64,000 nt of DNA. Source: Rhodospirillaceae bacterium (GTDB lineage: Bacteria > Pseudomonadota > Alphaproteobacteria > Rhodospirillales > UBA2165). Position numbers and translations under genes: made by a program. The notes below the pieces were generated by a model. It searched no databases, was not told the origin of the DNA, and saw only the letters and a program-made list of their open reading frames with translations. Shown piece by piece: positions 9,365 through 20,087 of this stretch (positions within the stretch are counted from its first letter, which is position 1; every line of letters starts with the position of its first letter). Where the stretch lies: positions 1 to 64,000 of the forward strand of contig CANIGJ010000013.1 of NCBI GenBank assembly GCA_947467145.1, in the 5' to 3' direction.

Positions 9365-9595
9365 ATGTATACTGTTTATTACACCGAGAACGACTCGCCG
9401 GCGGAACAGCGGATCGGCATGGTTTCGGCCCCGAATTTGGGGACTGCCCAACGGATCGCCGAACTGCAATTCGTCAACTCGACCATCCTTAAAGTGATCG
9501 AACTCACACCGCCGGACCGCGACACGCAGTTCCCCGGCGCCCGTTTCATCCGTGGCGAATTCCGCCCGGTTCTGTACCAAGACGAGATTCACTAA
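9365..9595 (+). CDS. Small conserved-looking protein of unknown function (76 aa)
   Basis: ATG 9365 follows GGTGGGGG by a few bases, a good ribosome-binding site, and opens a 76-codon frame with normal GC-rich codon use although its leader is AT-rich. The protein is acidic to neutral, begins MYTVYYTENDSP and has no signal peptide, membrane segment or cysteine. I do not recognise a family. An in-frame start at 9149 would add an AT-rich, unlikely extension. It stands alone: an unusual regulatory region upstream and a strong intrinsic terminator downstream suggest a single, well-expressed transcript. Confidence 0.7.
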   Translation: MYTVYYTENDSPAEQRIGMVSAPNLGTAQRIAELQFVNSTILKVIELTPPDRDTQFPGARFIRGEFRPVLYQDEIH

Positions 9596-9670
9596 ACAGT
9601 TTTGCTCTTAACGGGGGCACACCACCCCCTTCGGCCGGGCTCAGCTCGCCAAGGGGATCTCGGGGGAAGA

Positions 9671-9715
9671 AGGATGCAGCTCAATGCCTGGGGGAGCTGC
9701 ATCCTTTCTTCGTTT
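9671..9715 (+). terminator. Intrinsic terminator after the 76-aa gene
   Basis: A perfect 12-base-pair stem, AGGATGCAGCTC at 9671-9682 with its complement at 9694-9705, 11-base loop, followed by TTCTTCGTTTT. A smaller GGGGG/CCCCC hairpin lies ahead of it around 9615-9631. It ends the small-gene transcript before the ROK kinase gene. Confidence 0.85.
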
Positions 9716-9834
9716 TAGGGCCCCGTTTCCGCATTTTCCAAAATAGAGTCCTACATAAGACACGAGGACGCGCGTTGTCACAGACGCGACCCTCGGCGAC
9801 AATTCCGCTACCTGACTCTCAGTACGGATTGAAC

Positions 9835-10776
9835 ATGCGGATCGGCGTCGACCTCGGCGGCACCAAGATCGAAGCGATCGTCATCGCGCCCGGCGGCGCA
9901 GAGATCGCACGCAAGCGCGTGCCGGCGCCGCGCGGCGATTATGCCAACTCCATCACCGCCATCCGCGATCTCGTTCTCGCCATCGAAAAGGAAGCCGGCA
10001 TTGCGGGCGCACCAGTCGGCATGGGCATCCCGGGCGCCACCTCGCCGCAGACCGGGCTGTTCAAGAACGGCAATTCGACCTGGCTGATCGGTCATCCCAT
10101 CGACAAGGATTTGGCGGCCGCCCTTAATCGCCCGGTCCGCGTCGCCAACGATGCGAATTGTTTCGCGTTGTCCGAAGCGGTCGATGGCGCGGCCAAAGGT
10201 GCGGACACGGTGTTCGGCGTCATCCTCGGCACCGGCACGGGCGGCGGCCTCGTCGTGCGCCAGCGCGTGCTCAATGGACATAATGGCGTGGCCGGCGAAT
10301 GGGGCCACAATCCCCTGCCCTGGGCGAACGAATCCGAACGCCCCGGCCCCGATTGTTATTGCGGCCATAGCGGCTGTATCGAAACGTTTCTCAGCGGCGG
10401 CGCGTTGGTGCGCACCTATCGGCACGAGACCGGGCACAATCCTGGGCCCGAGGTCGACGCGCCCTGGGTGCATGAAGCGGCCTTGCGCGGCGATGCAGCC
10501 GCCCTCGCTGCCTTCGACAAATACACCAGTCGCCTAGCGCGCGCGCTGGCCCACATCATCAATATCTTCGATCCCGATGTGATCGTGCTGGGCGGCGGCG
10601 TATCGAACGTGGATTTGATTTACGATGCGGTGCCGAAGCTCTGGACCCAATGGACGTTCGGCAACCAAGTGACAACGCCGCTGGTGCGCAATGTGCACGG
10701 CGATTCATCCGGCGTGCGCGGCGCGGCTTGGCTGTGGCCGCCAGAAACAGACAATGCAGAGGACGTCAGGGTGTGA
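9835..10776 (+). CDS. ROK-family sugar kinase (fructokinase / N-acetylglucosamine kinase type)
   Basis: A 313-residue ROK kinase. The N-terminal phosphate loop MRIGVDLGGTKIEAIV, the central GTGTGGGLV and the zinc-binding CYCGHSGCIE signature that defines the ROK group are all present, as is the catalytic aspartate in VANDANCFALSE. Enzymes of this type phosphorylate a hexose with ATP; fructose, glucose, mannose and N-acetylglucosamine are all used in the family, so the substrate is open. I chose ATG 9835 because the family begins right there. A TTG at 9775 with GAGGA ahead of it would add 20 residues. Its stop overlaps the dinB start (GTGTGA), so the two genes are translationally coupled. Confidence 0.88.
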   Translation: MRIGVDLGGTKIEAIVIAPGGAEIARKRVPAPRGDYANSITAIRDLVLAIEKEAGIAGAPVGMGIPGATSPQTGLFKNGNSTWLIGHPIDKDLAAALNRPVRVANDANCFALSEAVDGAAKGADTVFGVILGTGTGGGLVVRQRVLNGHNGVAGEWGHNPLPWANESERPGPDCYCGHSGCIETFLSGGALVRTYRHETGHNPGPEVDAPWVHEAALRGDAAALAAFDKYTSRLARALAHIINIFDPDVIVLGGGVSNVDLIYDAVPKLWTQWTFGNQVTTPLVRNVHGDSSGVRGAAWLWPPETDNAEDVRV

Positions 10777-12038
10777 CTGCGCTCTGCCGGCAATGCGCGG
10801 TTGCCCTGCCCGACCCCGCACCCGATCGCTGCACGAGTTGCGGCTCGCCGCGCGTCATCAGCCATCCCGAACTGCATGAGCTATCGATCGCGCACATCGA
10901 TTGCGATGCGTTCTATGCCAGCGTCGAGAAACGCGACAATCCCGATCTCGCCAATAAACCGGTGATCGTCGGCGGCGGCCAGCGCGGCGTGGTGTCGGCC
11001 TGCTGCTATATCGCGCGCATCAAAGGGGTGCGCTCCGCCATGCCGATGTACATGGCGCTGAAAGCCTGCCCCGACGCCGTGGTCATCCGGCCGAACATGG
11101 AAAAATACGCCAAGGCCGGCAGCGAGATCCGCGAACTGATGCGCAGCATCACGCCGCTGGTCGAGCCACTGTCCATCGATGAAGCTTTCCTCGATTTGAG
11201 CGGCACGGAAAAACTGCATCACGGCAGCCCGGCCCAAACCCTGGTGAAACTGGTGCGCCGCATCGAAGACGAGATCGGCGTCACCGCATCGATCGGGTTG
11301 AGCCATAACAAGTTCCTGGCCAAGCTCGCCTCCGATCTCGACAAACCGCGCGGCTTCGCCGTCATCGGCCGGGCCGAGACGCTCGACTTCCTGGGGCCGC
11401 GTGCCGTCGGCACGATCTGGGGTGTCGGCTCCAGTTTGCGCGAACGCTTGGAACGGGACGGCCTGCACACTATCAACCAGCTGCGCGAAATAGACGAAGC
11501 GACCATGACGGCGCGCTACGGCTCCATCGGACGCAGGCTCTATTACCTGTCGCGCGGGCAAGACAGTCGCACTGTCGACCCGCGCGGCGAAGCCAAGACG
11601 ATCTCCGCCGAGACGACGTTCGAGCGCGACATCGCCGATGCCAAGGAACTGGCGCACCGGCTGTGGCCGCTGTGCGAAAAGGTCGCGCGGCGCCTGCGCG
11701 ACAAGAACCTCGCTGCCGGCAGCATCACCTTGAAATTGAAGACCGGCAGCTTCCGCAGTTTGACGCGCGCGCGCAAACTGCCCACGCCGACGCAATTGGC
11801 CGAGGTGCTGTATCAATCGTCCCTGCCGCTGGTCGAAGCAGAAGTCACAGGCAAAAATGCCGGCCAATCGTTCCGCCTGATCGGCGTCGGCAGCAGCGTC
11901 TTCGCCGATCCCGCAGACGCGGACATTCCCGATCTGGTCAATACCGAGGTAGCCGCCCAGGCCAAGGTCGAGCAGGCCATGGAAGCGGTGCGCAAAAAAT
12001 TCGGCCGCCCGGCCATCGTCAAAGGCCGCTCGCTGTAA
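10773..12038 (+). CDS. dinB: DNA polymerase IV
   Basis: A 421-residue Y-family polymerase for translesion synthesis. Catalytic carboxylates are in HIDCDAFYASVE and SIDEAFLD; SIGLSHNKFLAKLASD and the helix-hairpin-helix region VGTIWGVGSSLRERL follow, then the little-finger domain. The start is the GTG at 10773, four bases inside the ROK kinase gene. That start adds a short N-terminal extension with two CxxC pairs (C5, C8, C20, C23), which resembles a zinc ribbon, before the standard polymerase start. Coupling to a sugar kinase is unusual for an SOS-type gene; no LexA box was recognised nearby. Confidence 0.93.
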   Translation: MTALCRQCAVALPDPAPDRCTSCGSPRVISHPELHELSIAHIDCDAFYASVEKRDNPDLANKPVIVGGGQRGVVSACCYIARIKGVRSAMPMYMALKACPDAVVIRPNMEKYAKAGSEIRELMRSITPLVEPLSIDEAFLDLSGTEKLHHGSPAQTLVKLVRRIEDEIGVTASIGLSHNKFLAKLASDLDKPRGFAVIGRAETLDFLGPRAVGTIWGVGSSLRERLERDGLHTINQLREIDEATMTARYGSIGRRLYYLSRGQDSRTVDPRGEAKTISAETTFERDIADAKELAHRLWPLCEKVARRLRDKNLAAGSITLKLKTGSFRSLTRARKLPTPTQLAEVLYQSSLPLVEAEVTGKNAGQSFRLIGVGSSVFADPADADIPDLVNTEVAAQAKVEQAMEAVRKKFGRPAIVKGRSL

Positions 12039-12071
12039 GGAACCAAGCGCGCGCACGGCGGTTTGATCGCC

Positions 12072-12539
12072 ATGACAAAACGCCCGACGCGCAAAACGAA
12101 GTCAGACAAAAAGCAGAAGCTCAATAGCTCCGGCTGGTTCAATCGCTTCGCCAGCAAGATCGCTCATTTCAGCGGCCGCCCGGCCACCTTCATGATGGCA
12201 GTGACGATCGTGCTGGTCTGGGCGATCTCCGGCCCGTTCATGGGCTTTTCCGAGGTTTGGCAGCTCACCATCAATACCGGCACGACCATCATCACCTTCC
12301 TGATGGTGTTCATCATCCAGAGCACGCAGAACCGCGATACGGCGGCCATGCAGATCAAGCTCGACGAGTTGATCCGCACCACGCACGCGGCCCACAATTC
12401 CTTGCTGAACCTCGAAGAGCTGTCGGAAGACGAGCTGGACGATTTGCGCCGCAAATATATCGCCCTGGCGGAACAGGCCCGCGAGGACGGCGTCGATCTG
12501 CAGGACGTCGAAAAGGAAGCCAGCCGGACCTTGGGCTGA
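12072..12539 (+). CDS. Low-affinity iron permease family membrane protein
   Basis: A 155-residue protein matching the iron permease family PF04120. After a lysine-rich N-terminus come two membrane segments, ATFMMAVTIVLVWAISG and TIITFLMVFIIQ, followed by the highly conserved QSTQNRDTAAMQIKLDEL and a charged C-terminal helix. In yeast a distant relative (Fet4) moves ferrous iron; bacterial members are small and their transport activity is poorly tested. ATG 12072 is preferred over the TTG nine bases upstream. It lies 33 bases after dinB on the same strand. Confidence 0.82.
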   Translation: MTKRPTRKTKSDKKQKLNSSGWFNRFASKIAHFSGRPATFMMAVTIVLVWAISGPFMGFSEVWQLTINTGTTIITFLMVFIIQSTQNRDTAAMQIKLDELIRTTHAAHNSLLNLEELSEDELDDLRRKYIALAEQAREDGVDLQDVEKEASRTLG

Positions 12540-12677
12540 CCCGGCGGACACTTCCCACCGCCGCCCACCATTTTGCGGCGTGACCCACAATCTTGAACTG
12601 TGTTACGGTTTTTCCAATTCGCCAGGTTTTTAAGGCGGTGGCCAGTAAGGCCGCGACCGGAATTGGGAGGACTTCTT

Positions 12678-14207
12678 ATGCATAAATCGATAGCGATTGG
12701 ATTCTGTGCGGCTGTGGCTCTGTTGGCGTCGGCGCACGCCCATGCGCAGAAGGCGAAGGACACACTCCGCATCGCGGCGAACGATCAATATTCGATCCTA
12801 TCGCCCTACGATCTGCCGCTCGACGAGGCCTCGCCGTTCTACAACGAGATTTATTCGCCACTGATCGTGCTGAATGAGAACACCGGCCAATATGTCGGCG
12901 AACTCGCCAAGGCGTGGCGCCATGTCGACGATAAGACCCTCGAATTCGATCTGCGCGACGACATCACCCTGCATACCGGCAAGAAATTCACCGCCGACGA
13001 CATCAAGGCGAGTATCGAATACGCCATCGATCCGAAAACCAAGATCCGCAGCCAAAACCGCTATACCTGGGTCAAAAGCGTCGAGAAGCTGGGCGATTAC
13101 AAGATCCGCGTGAACCTGGAAAAGCCCTACGCCCTGGATCTGTTCGCCTTCGCCTATCGCTTCACGACGATGGATTCCGATGTGTTGTCCAAGATGGAGA
13201 ACAAGGCGGAATACGGCCGCGTGTCGGGCGCCAGCGCCGGGCCGTACAAGATCGCATCCTACGATCGCAACACCGGCTTCGTGTTGCAGAAGTTCGACAA
13301 GCTGAATATCGCGCATCGCCGTGCGCCCATCGGCCGCGTTGTCATCGCGCCGATCACGGACGACCAAACCCAGATCGCGCAATTGTTGACCGGCGGCCTC
13401 GACGTGCTGCGCAACGTGTCGGAATCCAACGCGGTCGAACTCGCCAAACAGAAGAATATCGAAATCACGCCGACGGCGAGCTCGCAGTACGTCTATATCA
13501 CCATCGACGCCATCGCGCGGTCGGGCCGCAAGGAATTCGAAGACGTACGCGTGCGCAAGGCCATCGGCATGGCGATCAATCGCGACCAGATCGCCAAGGA
13601 GATCATCCCCGGCGGCAAGAAGGTCGGCGAAGTGATGGAGGCGCTGTGCTTCCCCTTCACCGTTGGTTGCGGCTACACCGTGAAGCCCTATGGCTACAAC
13701 GTCGCGGAAGCCAAGAAGCTGATGGCCGAAGCCGGCTTCAAAGATGGCATCGAGGTCGCCATCCAGGTGCACGAGCCCTACAAGGATATCGCGGTGGCGA
13801 TTTCCGGCCAGCTCCGCGATATCGGCATCCGCGCCACCGTGCAACCAATGACCATCACCCAGTACGTCAAGATGCGCGAAGACGGCAAGCTGACGATGTT
13901 CGTCGGCTCGCGGCCGACCGCCAATTTCCCCGAGACCATCGAGACCTTGGAAAGCTTCTTCGAAGGATCGCGCGATTACTGGAAAGACGATCTGATCATG
14001 AAGTCGATCGCCGAGGCACGCCAGATCACCGACGACAAGGCGCGTGCCAAGGTGCTGACACCGGCGCTCGATCGCAACAATGCCCAGGTCTATGTGCTGC
14101 CCATCGCGACGACGCCCTGGGTCTTTGCACATTCGCAGGAGATCCGCATCGGCGAGAACCAGATCAAGGCGCGCACGGTGAACATCTCCGACATATTTTG
14201 GAAGTGA
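12678..14207 (+). CDS. ABC transporter solute-binding protein, family 5 (peptide/nickel/opine type)
   Basis: A 509-residue periplasmic binding protein. ATG 12678 follows GGGAGG and starts a signal peptide (MHKSIAIGFCAAVALLAS, cleavage after AHA). The mature part has the family-5 pattern: LAKAWRHVDDKTLEFDLRDDITLHTG and VRKAIGMAINRDQIAKEI. Ligands in the family include peptides, opines, glutathione and plant-derived compounds; nothing identifies this one. No permease or ATPase gene is adjacent, so it is an orphan binding protein. It is followed after 58 bases by a MetE-like methyltransferase, and it is a paralogue of the interrupted gene at 41883, sharing the QKAKDT start of the mature protein and the same length. 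Confidence 0.9.
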   Translation: MHKSIAIGFCAAVALLASAHAHAQKAKDTLRIAANDQYSILSPYDLPLDEASPFYNEIYSPLIVLNENTGQYVGELAKAWRHVDDKTLEFDLRDDITLHTGKKFTADDIKASIEYAIDPKTKIRSQNRYTWVKSVEKLGDYKIRVNLEKPYALDLFAFAYRFTTMDSDVLSKMENKAEYGRVSGASAGPYKIASYDRNTGFVLQKFDKLNIAHRRAPIGRVVIAPITDDQTQIAQLLTGGLDVLRNVSESNAVELAKQKNIEITPTASSQYVYITIDAIARSGRKEFEDVRVRKAIGMAINRDQIAKEIIPGGKKVGEVMEALCFPFTVGCGYTVKPYGYNVAEAKKLMAEAGFKDGIEVAIQVHEPYKDIAVAISGQLRDIGIRATVQPMTITQYVKMREDGKLTMFVGSRPTANFPETIETLESFFEGSRDYWKDDLIMKSIAEARQITDDKARAKVLTPALDRNNAQVYVLPIATTPWVFAHSQEIRIGENQIKARTVNISDIFWK

Positions 14208-14265
14208 CGTGCGAGGTCGCACTGTTCTGGAAACAACAAAATCGTATCATAGAGAGGAACGTAAC

Positions 14266-15396
14266 ATGGCGGACACGAAAATCAGCCGGCCCTTCCGCGC
14301 CGATCAGGTCGGCAGCTACCTGCGGCCCGACGAATTGATGAATGCGCGGCAGGACAATGCCGATAAAAAAATCACCGACGCGCAGCTTCACGCTATCGAG
14401 GACAAATACATCCGCGAGCTGGTCAAGGCGCAGGAAGATATCGGCATGCCGGTCGTCACCGACGGCGAGTTCCGCCGCCAGAGCTGGAACAAGGATTTCC
14501 TCGGTGGCTTCGATAATGTGGTCGAACAGCCGGGCAACCTGAAGCTCTATCACCGCCTGCCCGACGGCACGAATTCCACCAACCAGATTTCCGGCTGGGC
14601 GGTCACAGGAAAATTCAAGCGCAGCAAACCGATCCAGGTCGACGGCTTCAATTTCCTCAAGGGCATCACCAAGGTGACGCCGAAGACCTGCATCACCTCG
14701 CCGACCCTGCTGCATTTCCGTGGTGGCCGCGAAGCGATCGACAAAAAAACCTATCCGAAGATCGAACAGTTCTTCGACGACGTCGCCGCCGCCTACCGCG
14801 AAGAGATCAAGGATCTCTATGCCGCCGGCTGCCGCTATGTGCAGCTCGACGATACTAACTTTGCCTATCTGTGCGACGAGCGCTTCCGCAATGCGGTCAA
14901 GGAAATGGGCGAAGACCCGGTCAAGCTGACCGACACCTATATCAAGCTGGTCAACGACAGCTTGCGCGACAAACCCAAGGACATGCTGTCGGCCATCCAT
15001 TTGTGCCGTGGCAATTCGTCGACCGCCGGTGCGGCGCAAGGCGGCTACGAGGTCGTCGGCCCGCAGCTATTCCCGCAGCTCAATGTCGATGCCTTCTTCC
15101 TGGAATATGACGATGCACGTGCCGGCAAGTTCACCGCGCTCGCAGATGTGCCCAAGGGCAAGACGGTCGTGCTCGGCCTGATCACCACCAAGCGCGCCGA
15201 TCTCGAAAAGAAGGACGAGCTGAAACGCCGCATCGACGAAGCGGCCCAGACCGTTCCCATGGAGAATCTCTGCCTGTCACCGCAGTGCGGCTTCTCGTCC
15301 GGTGCGCATATGAAAAAGCGCATCACCATCGCCGACGAGATGGCCAAGATGAAGCTGCTGGTGGACACCGCGCGCGACGTCTGGGGCGGGATGTAA
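14266..15396 (+). CDS. Cobalamin-independent methionine synthase-like (MetE C-terminal domain) methyltransferase
   Basis: A 376-residue protein containing only the catalytic half of MetE. The probable zinc ligands are present in order: AIHLCRGN (His and Cys), FFLEYDDAR (Glu) and SPQCGFSS (Cys). The N-terminal VGSYLRP motif is typical of stand-alone relatives. Full-length MetE transfers methyl from polyglutamylated methyltetrahydrofolate to homocysteine. Short homologues may use another methyl donor or thiol acceptor. GAGAGG precedes the ATG at 14266. The gene follows a solute-binding protein, which suggests it acts on an imported compound. Confidence 0.85.
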   Translation: MADTKISRPFRADQVGSYLRPDELMNARQDNADKKITDAQLHAIEDKYIRELVKAQEDIGMPVVTDGEFRRQSWNKDFLGGFDNVVEQPGNLKLYHRLPDGTNSTNQISGWAVTGKFKRSKPIQVDGFNFLKGITKVTPKTCITSPTLLHFRGGREAIDKKTYPKIEQFFDDVAAAYREEIKDLYAAGCRYVQLDDTNFAYLCDERFRNAVKEMGEDPVKLTDTYIKLVNDSLRDKPKDMLSAIHLCRGNSSTAGAAQGGYEVVGPQLFPQLNVDAFFLEYDDARAGKFTALADVPKGKTVVLGLITTKRADLEKKDELKRRIDEAAQTVPMENLCLSPQCGFSSGAHMKKRITIADEMAKMKLLVDTARDVWGGM

Positions 15397-15423
15397 GGCA
15401 GAAAACTGCGGCACAAGAAAAAC

Positions 15424-15492
15424 CCTCATGCTGAGCCTGTCGAAGCATGAGGGGGTGCCGCTGGCCCATCCTTCGACAAGCTCAGGATGAGG
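15424..15492. repeat. REP-like palindromic pair
   Basis: Two hairpin units in opposite orientation: CCTCATGCT...AGCATGAGG at 15424-15452 and CATCCTTCGACAAGCTCAGG at 15469-15488 with its continuation to 15492. The core CTTCGACAAGCTCAGG is the inverted copy of CTGAGCCTGTCGAAG. A single related unit occurs at 48974-49002. Such elements lie between genes in many proteobacterial genomes. This pair separates the convergent metE-like and eipB genes and may also help end both transcripts. Confidence 0.75.
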
Positions 15493-15508
15493 TCTTTAGG
15501 TTAGTCCG

Positions 15509-16402
15509 TCATTCCTCCGGCTTCTCGTCCTCGACGCCGTCCGGCAGATGCCCGCCGGGATCTGGCACGGCCGGGATGTCGCAGGACGGGCGCGGCAGGA
15601 TTTCGATCTGGCGCAGCCGCGCCTCGATCGAATGGTCGTCGTAATCCTGGCGCACGGTTTCGACGATGCCGTCGTCGCGATACAGCACGCTCAATTCGTA
15701 TTCCGGGGTTTCGGCTTTTTTGGCGACGGGGAAATAGGCCAGTCGCGCCTTCCAGCGCGCCCCTTCGCCCAAGGTCTTCTTCACCTCGTCGGTCAGAACA
15801 GAGGTCGGCGCCTCGCCGATCAGCGCGCTGATCTCGTACGGATCGTCTTCGCTGGCGCCATCGAATACCACGGCGCTGAAATGCGTCTTGCCGGCCTGTG
15901 AACGCCGGATGATCTCGATCATATGCTGGCTCGGGAACATCGAGCCCTTGGGCAATTCCGATTGCGTGTTCTGCGGTTCGGTATATTCGGCCACACCGGG
16001 CGCGCCGACGGCATCGACGACCGCCACACCGCGCAGCTTGTCGCTCGTCTGGCCCTGCGTGGTTTCATCCAGGCGGAAGCGGAAGCCCAAGCCGTCCTTG
16101 GCTTCCCAGGTCGTCATCTTGCGCAGATTTTCGATCTCGTCTTCCGCGCCGGCATAGGCGCTGCGCATCAGCACCTTGGTGTCGATCTTCCAGGCCTCGC
16201 AGGTCTCGACCATCTCGTAATACATCACGCCGCGCGCATCGACAGGACCGCCCTGCCCGGTCACCCCGGCCAGGCCCATGGCATAGACCGCGCGATGCGG
16301 CTTGAGGACGATCGGCGTTTCGGCCCGGATCGAGCCGGACATGGACAGCACCAGGGTCGCTGTCAGCGTGACGCCGGAAACTGTCATCGGAATGAATTTC
16401 AT
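15509..16402 (-). CDS. eipB: Periplasmic cell envelope integrity protein, EipB/DUF1849 family
   Basis: A 297-residue exported protein. ATG 16402 is preferred over the ATG at 16435 because it begins a regular signal peptide with cleavage after SIRA. The sequence matches the DUF1849/EipB family, a periplasmic beta-spiral protein that supports envelope integrity in Brucella. The two cysteines that form the conserved disulfide in EipB are present here at residues 68 (VETCEAW) and 274 (RPSCDIP), close to the Brucella positions. The C-terminus is acidic. It is transcribed alone, converging on the repeat at 15424. Confidence 0.87.
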   Translation of the reverse strand: MKFIPMTVSGVTLTATLVLSMSGSIRAETPIVLKPHRAVYAMGLAGVTGQGGPVDARGVMYYEMVETCEAWKIDTKVLMRSAYAGAEDEIENLRKMTTWEAKDGLGFRFRLDETTQGQTSDKLRGVAVVDAVGAPGVAEYTEPQNTQSELPKGSMFPSQHMIEIIRRSQAGKTHFSAVVFDGASEDDPYEISALIGEAPTSVLTDEVKKTLGEGARWKARLAYFPVAKKAETPEYELSVLYRDDGIVETVRQDYDDHSIEARLRQIEILPRPSCDIPAVPDPGGHLPDGVEDEKPEE

Positions 16403-16557
16403 AGGGCATCCTAGAGCATGTTTGCCGCAGCGCAAAATACGGCAATTTTTGCCCGGCAGCGGATGCCCGCGCGCCGATCGCGCCCCGTCCAGCCGCCCGA
16501 AACCCTAGCAAATCCGCGTGATTCCAATGGCATGAGGATTGCGTAACACACGACGAT

Positions 16558-17109
16558 ATGCCGTTCGAATACGAAGCCACGCCCTCATTGCGCGCCGGTA
16601 TCCGCGCCGCCCTGGAAGCACGCCGCTCGCCCAGCCTGCACGATATTGCCGGTCGATACGACATTCGGGCAATGACGCCGCGCGAGATGGCCGATCTATC
16701 GGCCGAGCTCTACATGGCGGGCTTCCTCAACCACGAGCAATATTCCGACCTGTCGTTCCAGGCCGAGTTGATGCCCAATTACGACATGACCATCGGCGCG
16801 CTGACCGGCAGCCGCGCCGCCCCCGATCGCCCACGCGACTACACGTCGATCTGGCGCGCCAAGCTCAAATTCGAGATGAAGCACTTGGCCGACGATCCGC
16901 GCATCGTTGAGCGGACGCGCAAGATCCTCGATCTGCTGCGCTCCATCGAAAAGCCCGAAAACCTGCCGCAGGTCATCGCCACCGAAACCATTCCGCGCGG
17001 CCGCCCGGCAACCAGTCAGGCCCACAATCAAGCCTTGGCGCGACCGCTACCGCCCGCCATCGAGCTGCCGCCGCTACGCCTGCGCGCTACCCCGGACGAT
17101 CGCTGGTAA
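16558..17109 (+). CDS. Conserved protein of unknown function
   Basis: A 183-residue protein, divergent from eipB. It is mostly helical in appearance: residues 35-70 (IRAMTPREMADLSAELYMAG), then a charged helical region ending in ERTRKILDLLRSIEKPENLP, and a proline-rich low-complexity tail of about 40 residues. No signal peptide, membrane segment or enzymatic motif is seen. The ATG at 16558 lies within a weak ribosome-binding context. I cannot assign a family; the ordered middle part suggests a real gene, and coding GC bias agrees. Confidence 0.7.
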   Translation: MPFEYEATPSLRAGIRAALEARRSPSLHDIAGRYDIRAMTPREMADLSAELYMAGFLNHEQYSDLSFQAELMPNYDMTIGALTGSRAAPDRPRDYTSIWRAKLKFEMKHLADDPRIVERTRKILDLLRSIEKPENLPQVIATETIPRGRPATSQAHNQALARPLPPAIELPPLRLRATPDDRW

Positions 17110-17205
17110 GCCGTCCCGCTACCTAAACGCCGATCGCCAGATAGAACTTCGCCAGACGTTCGAAGGCCTCGTCGAGATAACGCCGGAGCGACATCCTCAT
17201 GCGCG

Positions 17206-19392
<2,187 letters not shown>

Positions 19393-19485
19393 TGCTATCC
19401 ACTCCCGCTTTTATTTTTTGAATGATTCAAAGGAACGGAGGGATAACTGGCAGCGTGGAGGCTGGTTCCCATCGTAGAGCCGTAG

Positions 19486-19522
19486 CTAACAAAAAAACGG
19501 CCCGGATTGATCCCGGGCCGTT
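19486..19522 (-). terminator. Intrinsic terminator after the 164-aa gene
   Basis: A ten-base-pair stem, AACGGCCCGG at 19496-19505 with its complement at 19513-19522, loop ATTGATC. Read on the minus strand it is followed by a run of seven T (19495-19489), giving a good rho-independent terminator for the gene ending at 19550. On the plus strand TTTTT follows as well (19525-19529), so it can work in both directions. It insulates katE. Confidence 0.88.
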
Positions 19523-19549
19523 CCTTTTTCAGAGCATAACTCAGTCTTA

Positions 19550-20044
19550 TTAGTTCATCGCTAGCACCAGAATGCCGTGCGGCAGTTCGACCGAGCCGAG
19601 GCCGAGCGCGGCACTGAGTGCGATTGCCTTCCAGCGGTTGCGCGTGATGCCGAACATCTCTTCACGCAGATCGCCCATGGCCGGTGCGGTGCCGAGGTCA
19701 TAGCGCGCGACCTTCAACGCGGTGTTATAGCGACGACGAAGATTCTCGCCGATCTGCTTGGCGATGTATTCCATATATTGCTCGCCGGTGAGGCCGAGAT
19801 CGCCCGCCTCGTCGGCCGGCTTCAGCCCGCCGCCCGAACGGAAATCGTCCGCCGTGTCGAACAGGGTCTGGCCGTTGCGCGCCACGACGCAAATCGCCTT
19901 GCCGTGCACGCGATAGACCGTGTGCGCCTCGACCGCGTTCTGGCGATCGTATTGATCCATCATCTCGTCGAAAATCCCCGCGCGACGATCCTTCTTCAGG
20001 ACATCGGTAAGCTCAGACAGATTCATCGCTACTGGTGTGTTCAT
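19550..20044 (-). CDS. Protein of unknown function (164 aa) behind a sigma-54-like promoter
   Basis: ATG 20044 has GGGAAATC just ahead; a second ATG six codons later is possible, and the longer frame from 20110 lacks support. The protein has no signal peptide or membrane span. Features: an N-terminal helix MNLSELTDVLKKDRR, a beta-rich middle (TVYRVHGKAICVVARNGQTL), a YNTALKVARYDLG segment and a hydrophobic C-terminus rich in Ala, Gly and Leu. I do not recognise the family. A sequence with the sigma-54 spacing stands 44 bases upstream and an intrinsic terminator follows, so it appears to be an independently controlled single-gene unit. Confidence 0.72.
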   Translation of the reverse strand: MNTPVAMNLSELTDVLKKDRRAGIFDEMMDQYDRQNAVEAHTVYRVHGKAICVVARNGQTLFDTADDFRSGGGLKPADEAGDLGLTGEQYMEYIAKQIGENLRRRYNTALKVARYDLGTAPAMGDLREEMFGITRNRWKAIALSAALGLGSVELPHGILVLAMN

Positions 20045-20087
20045 GATTTCCCTCAAAACGCCCCGGTTCTCCGGTTGAGCGTTGCAG

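Noticed and set aside
15424-15492. Possible CRISPR or integrase attachment site because of inverted repeats
   Set aside because: Only two short units in opposite orientation, no spacers, no cas or integrase gene; REP-like elements fit better.
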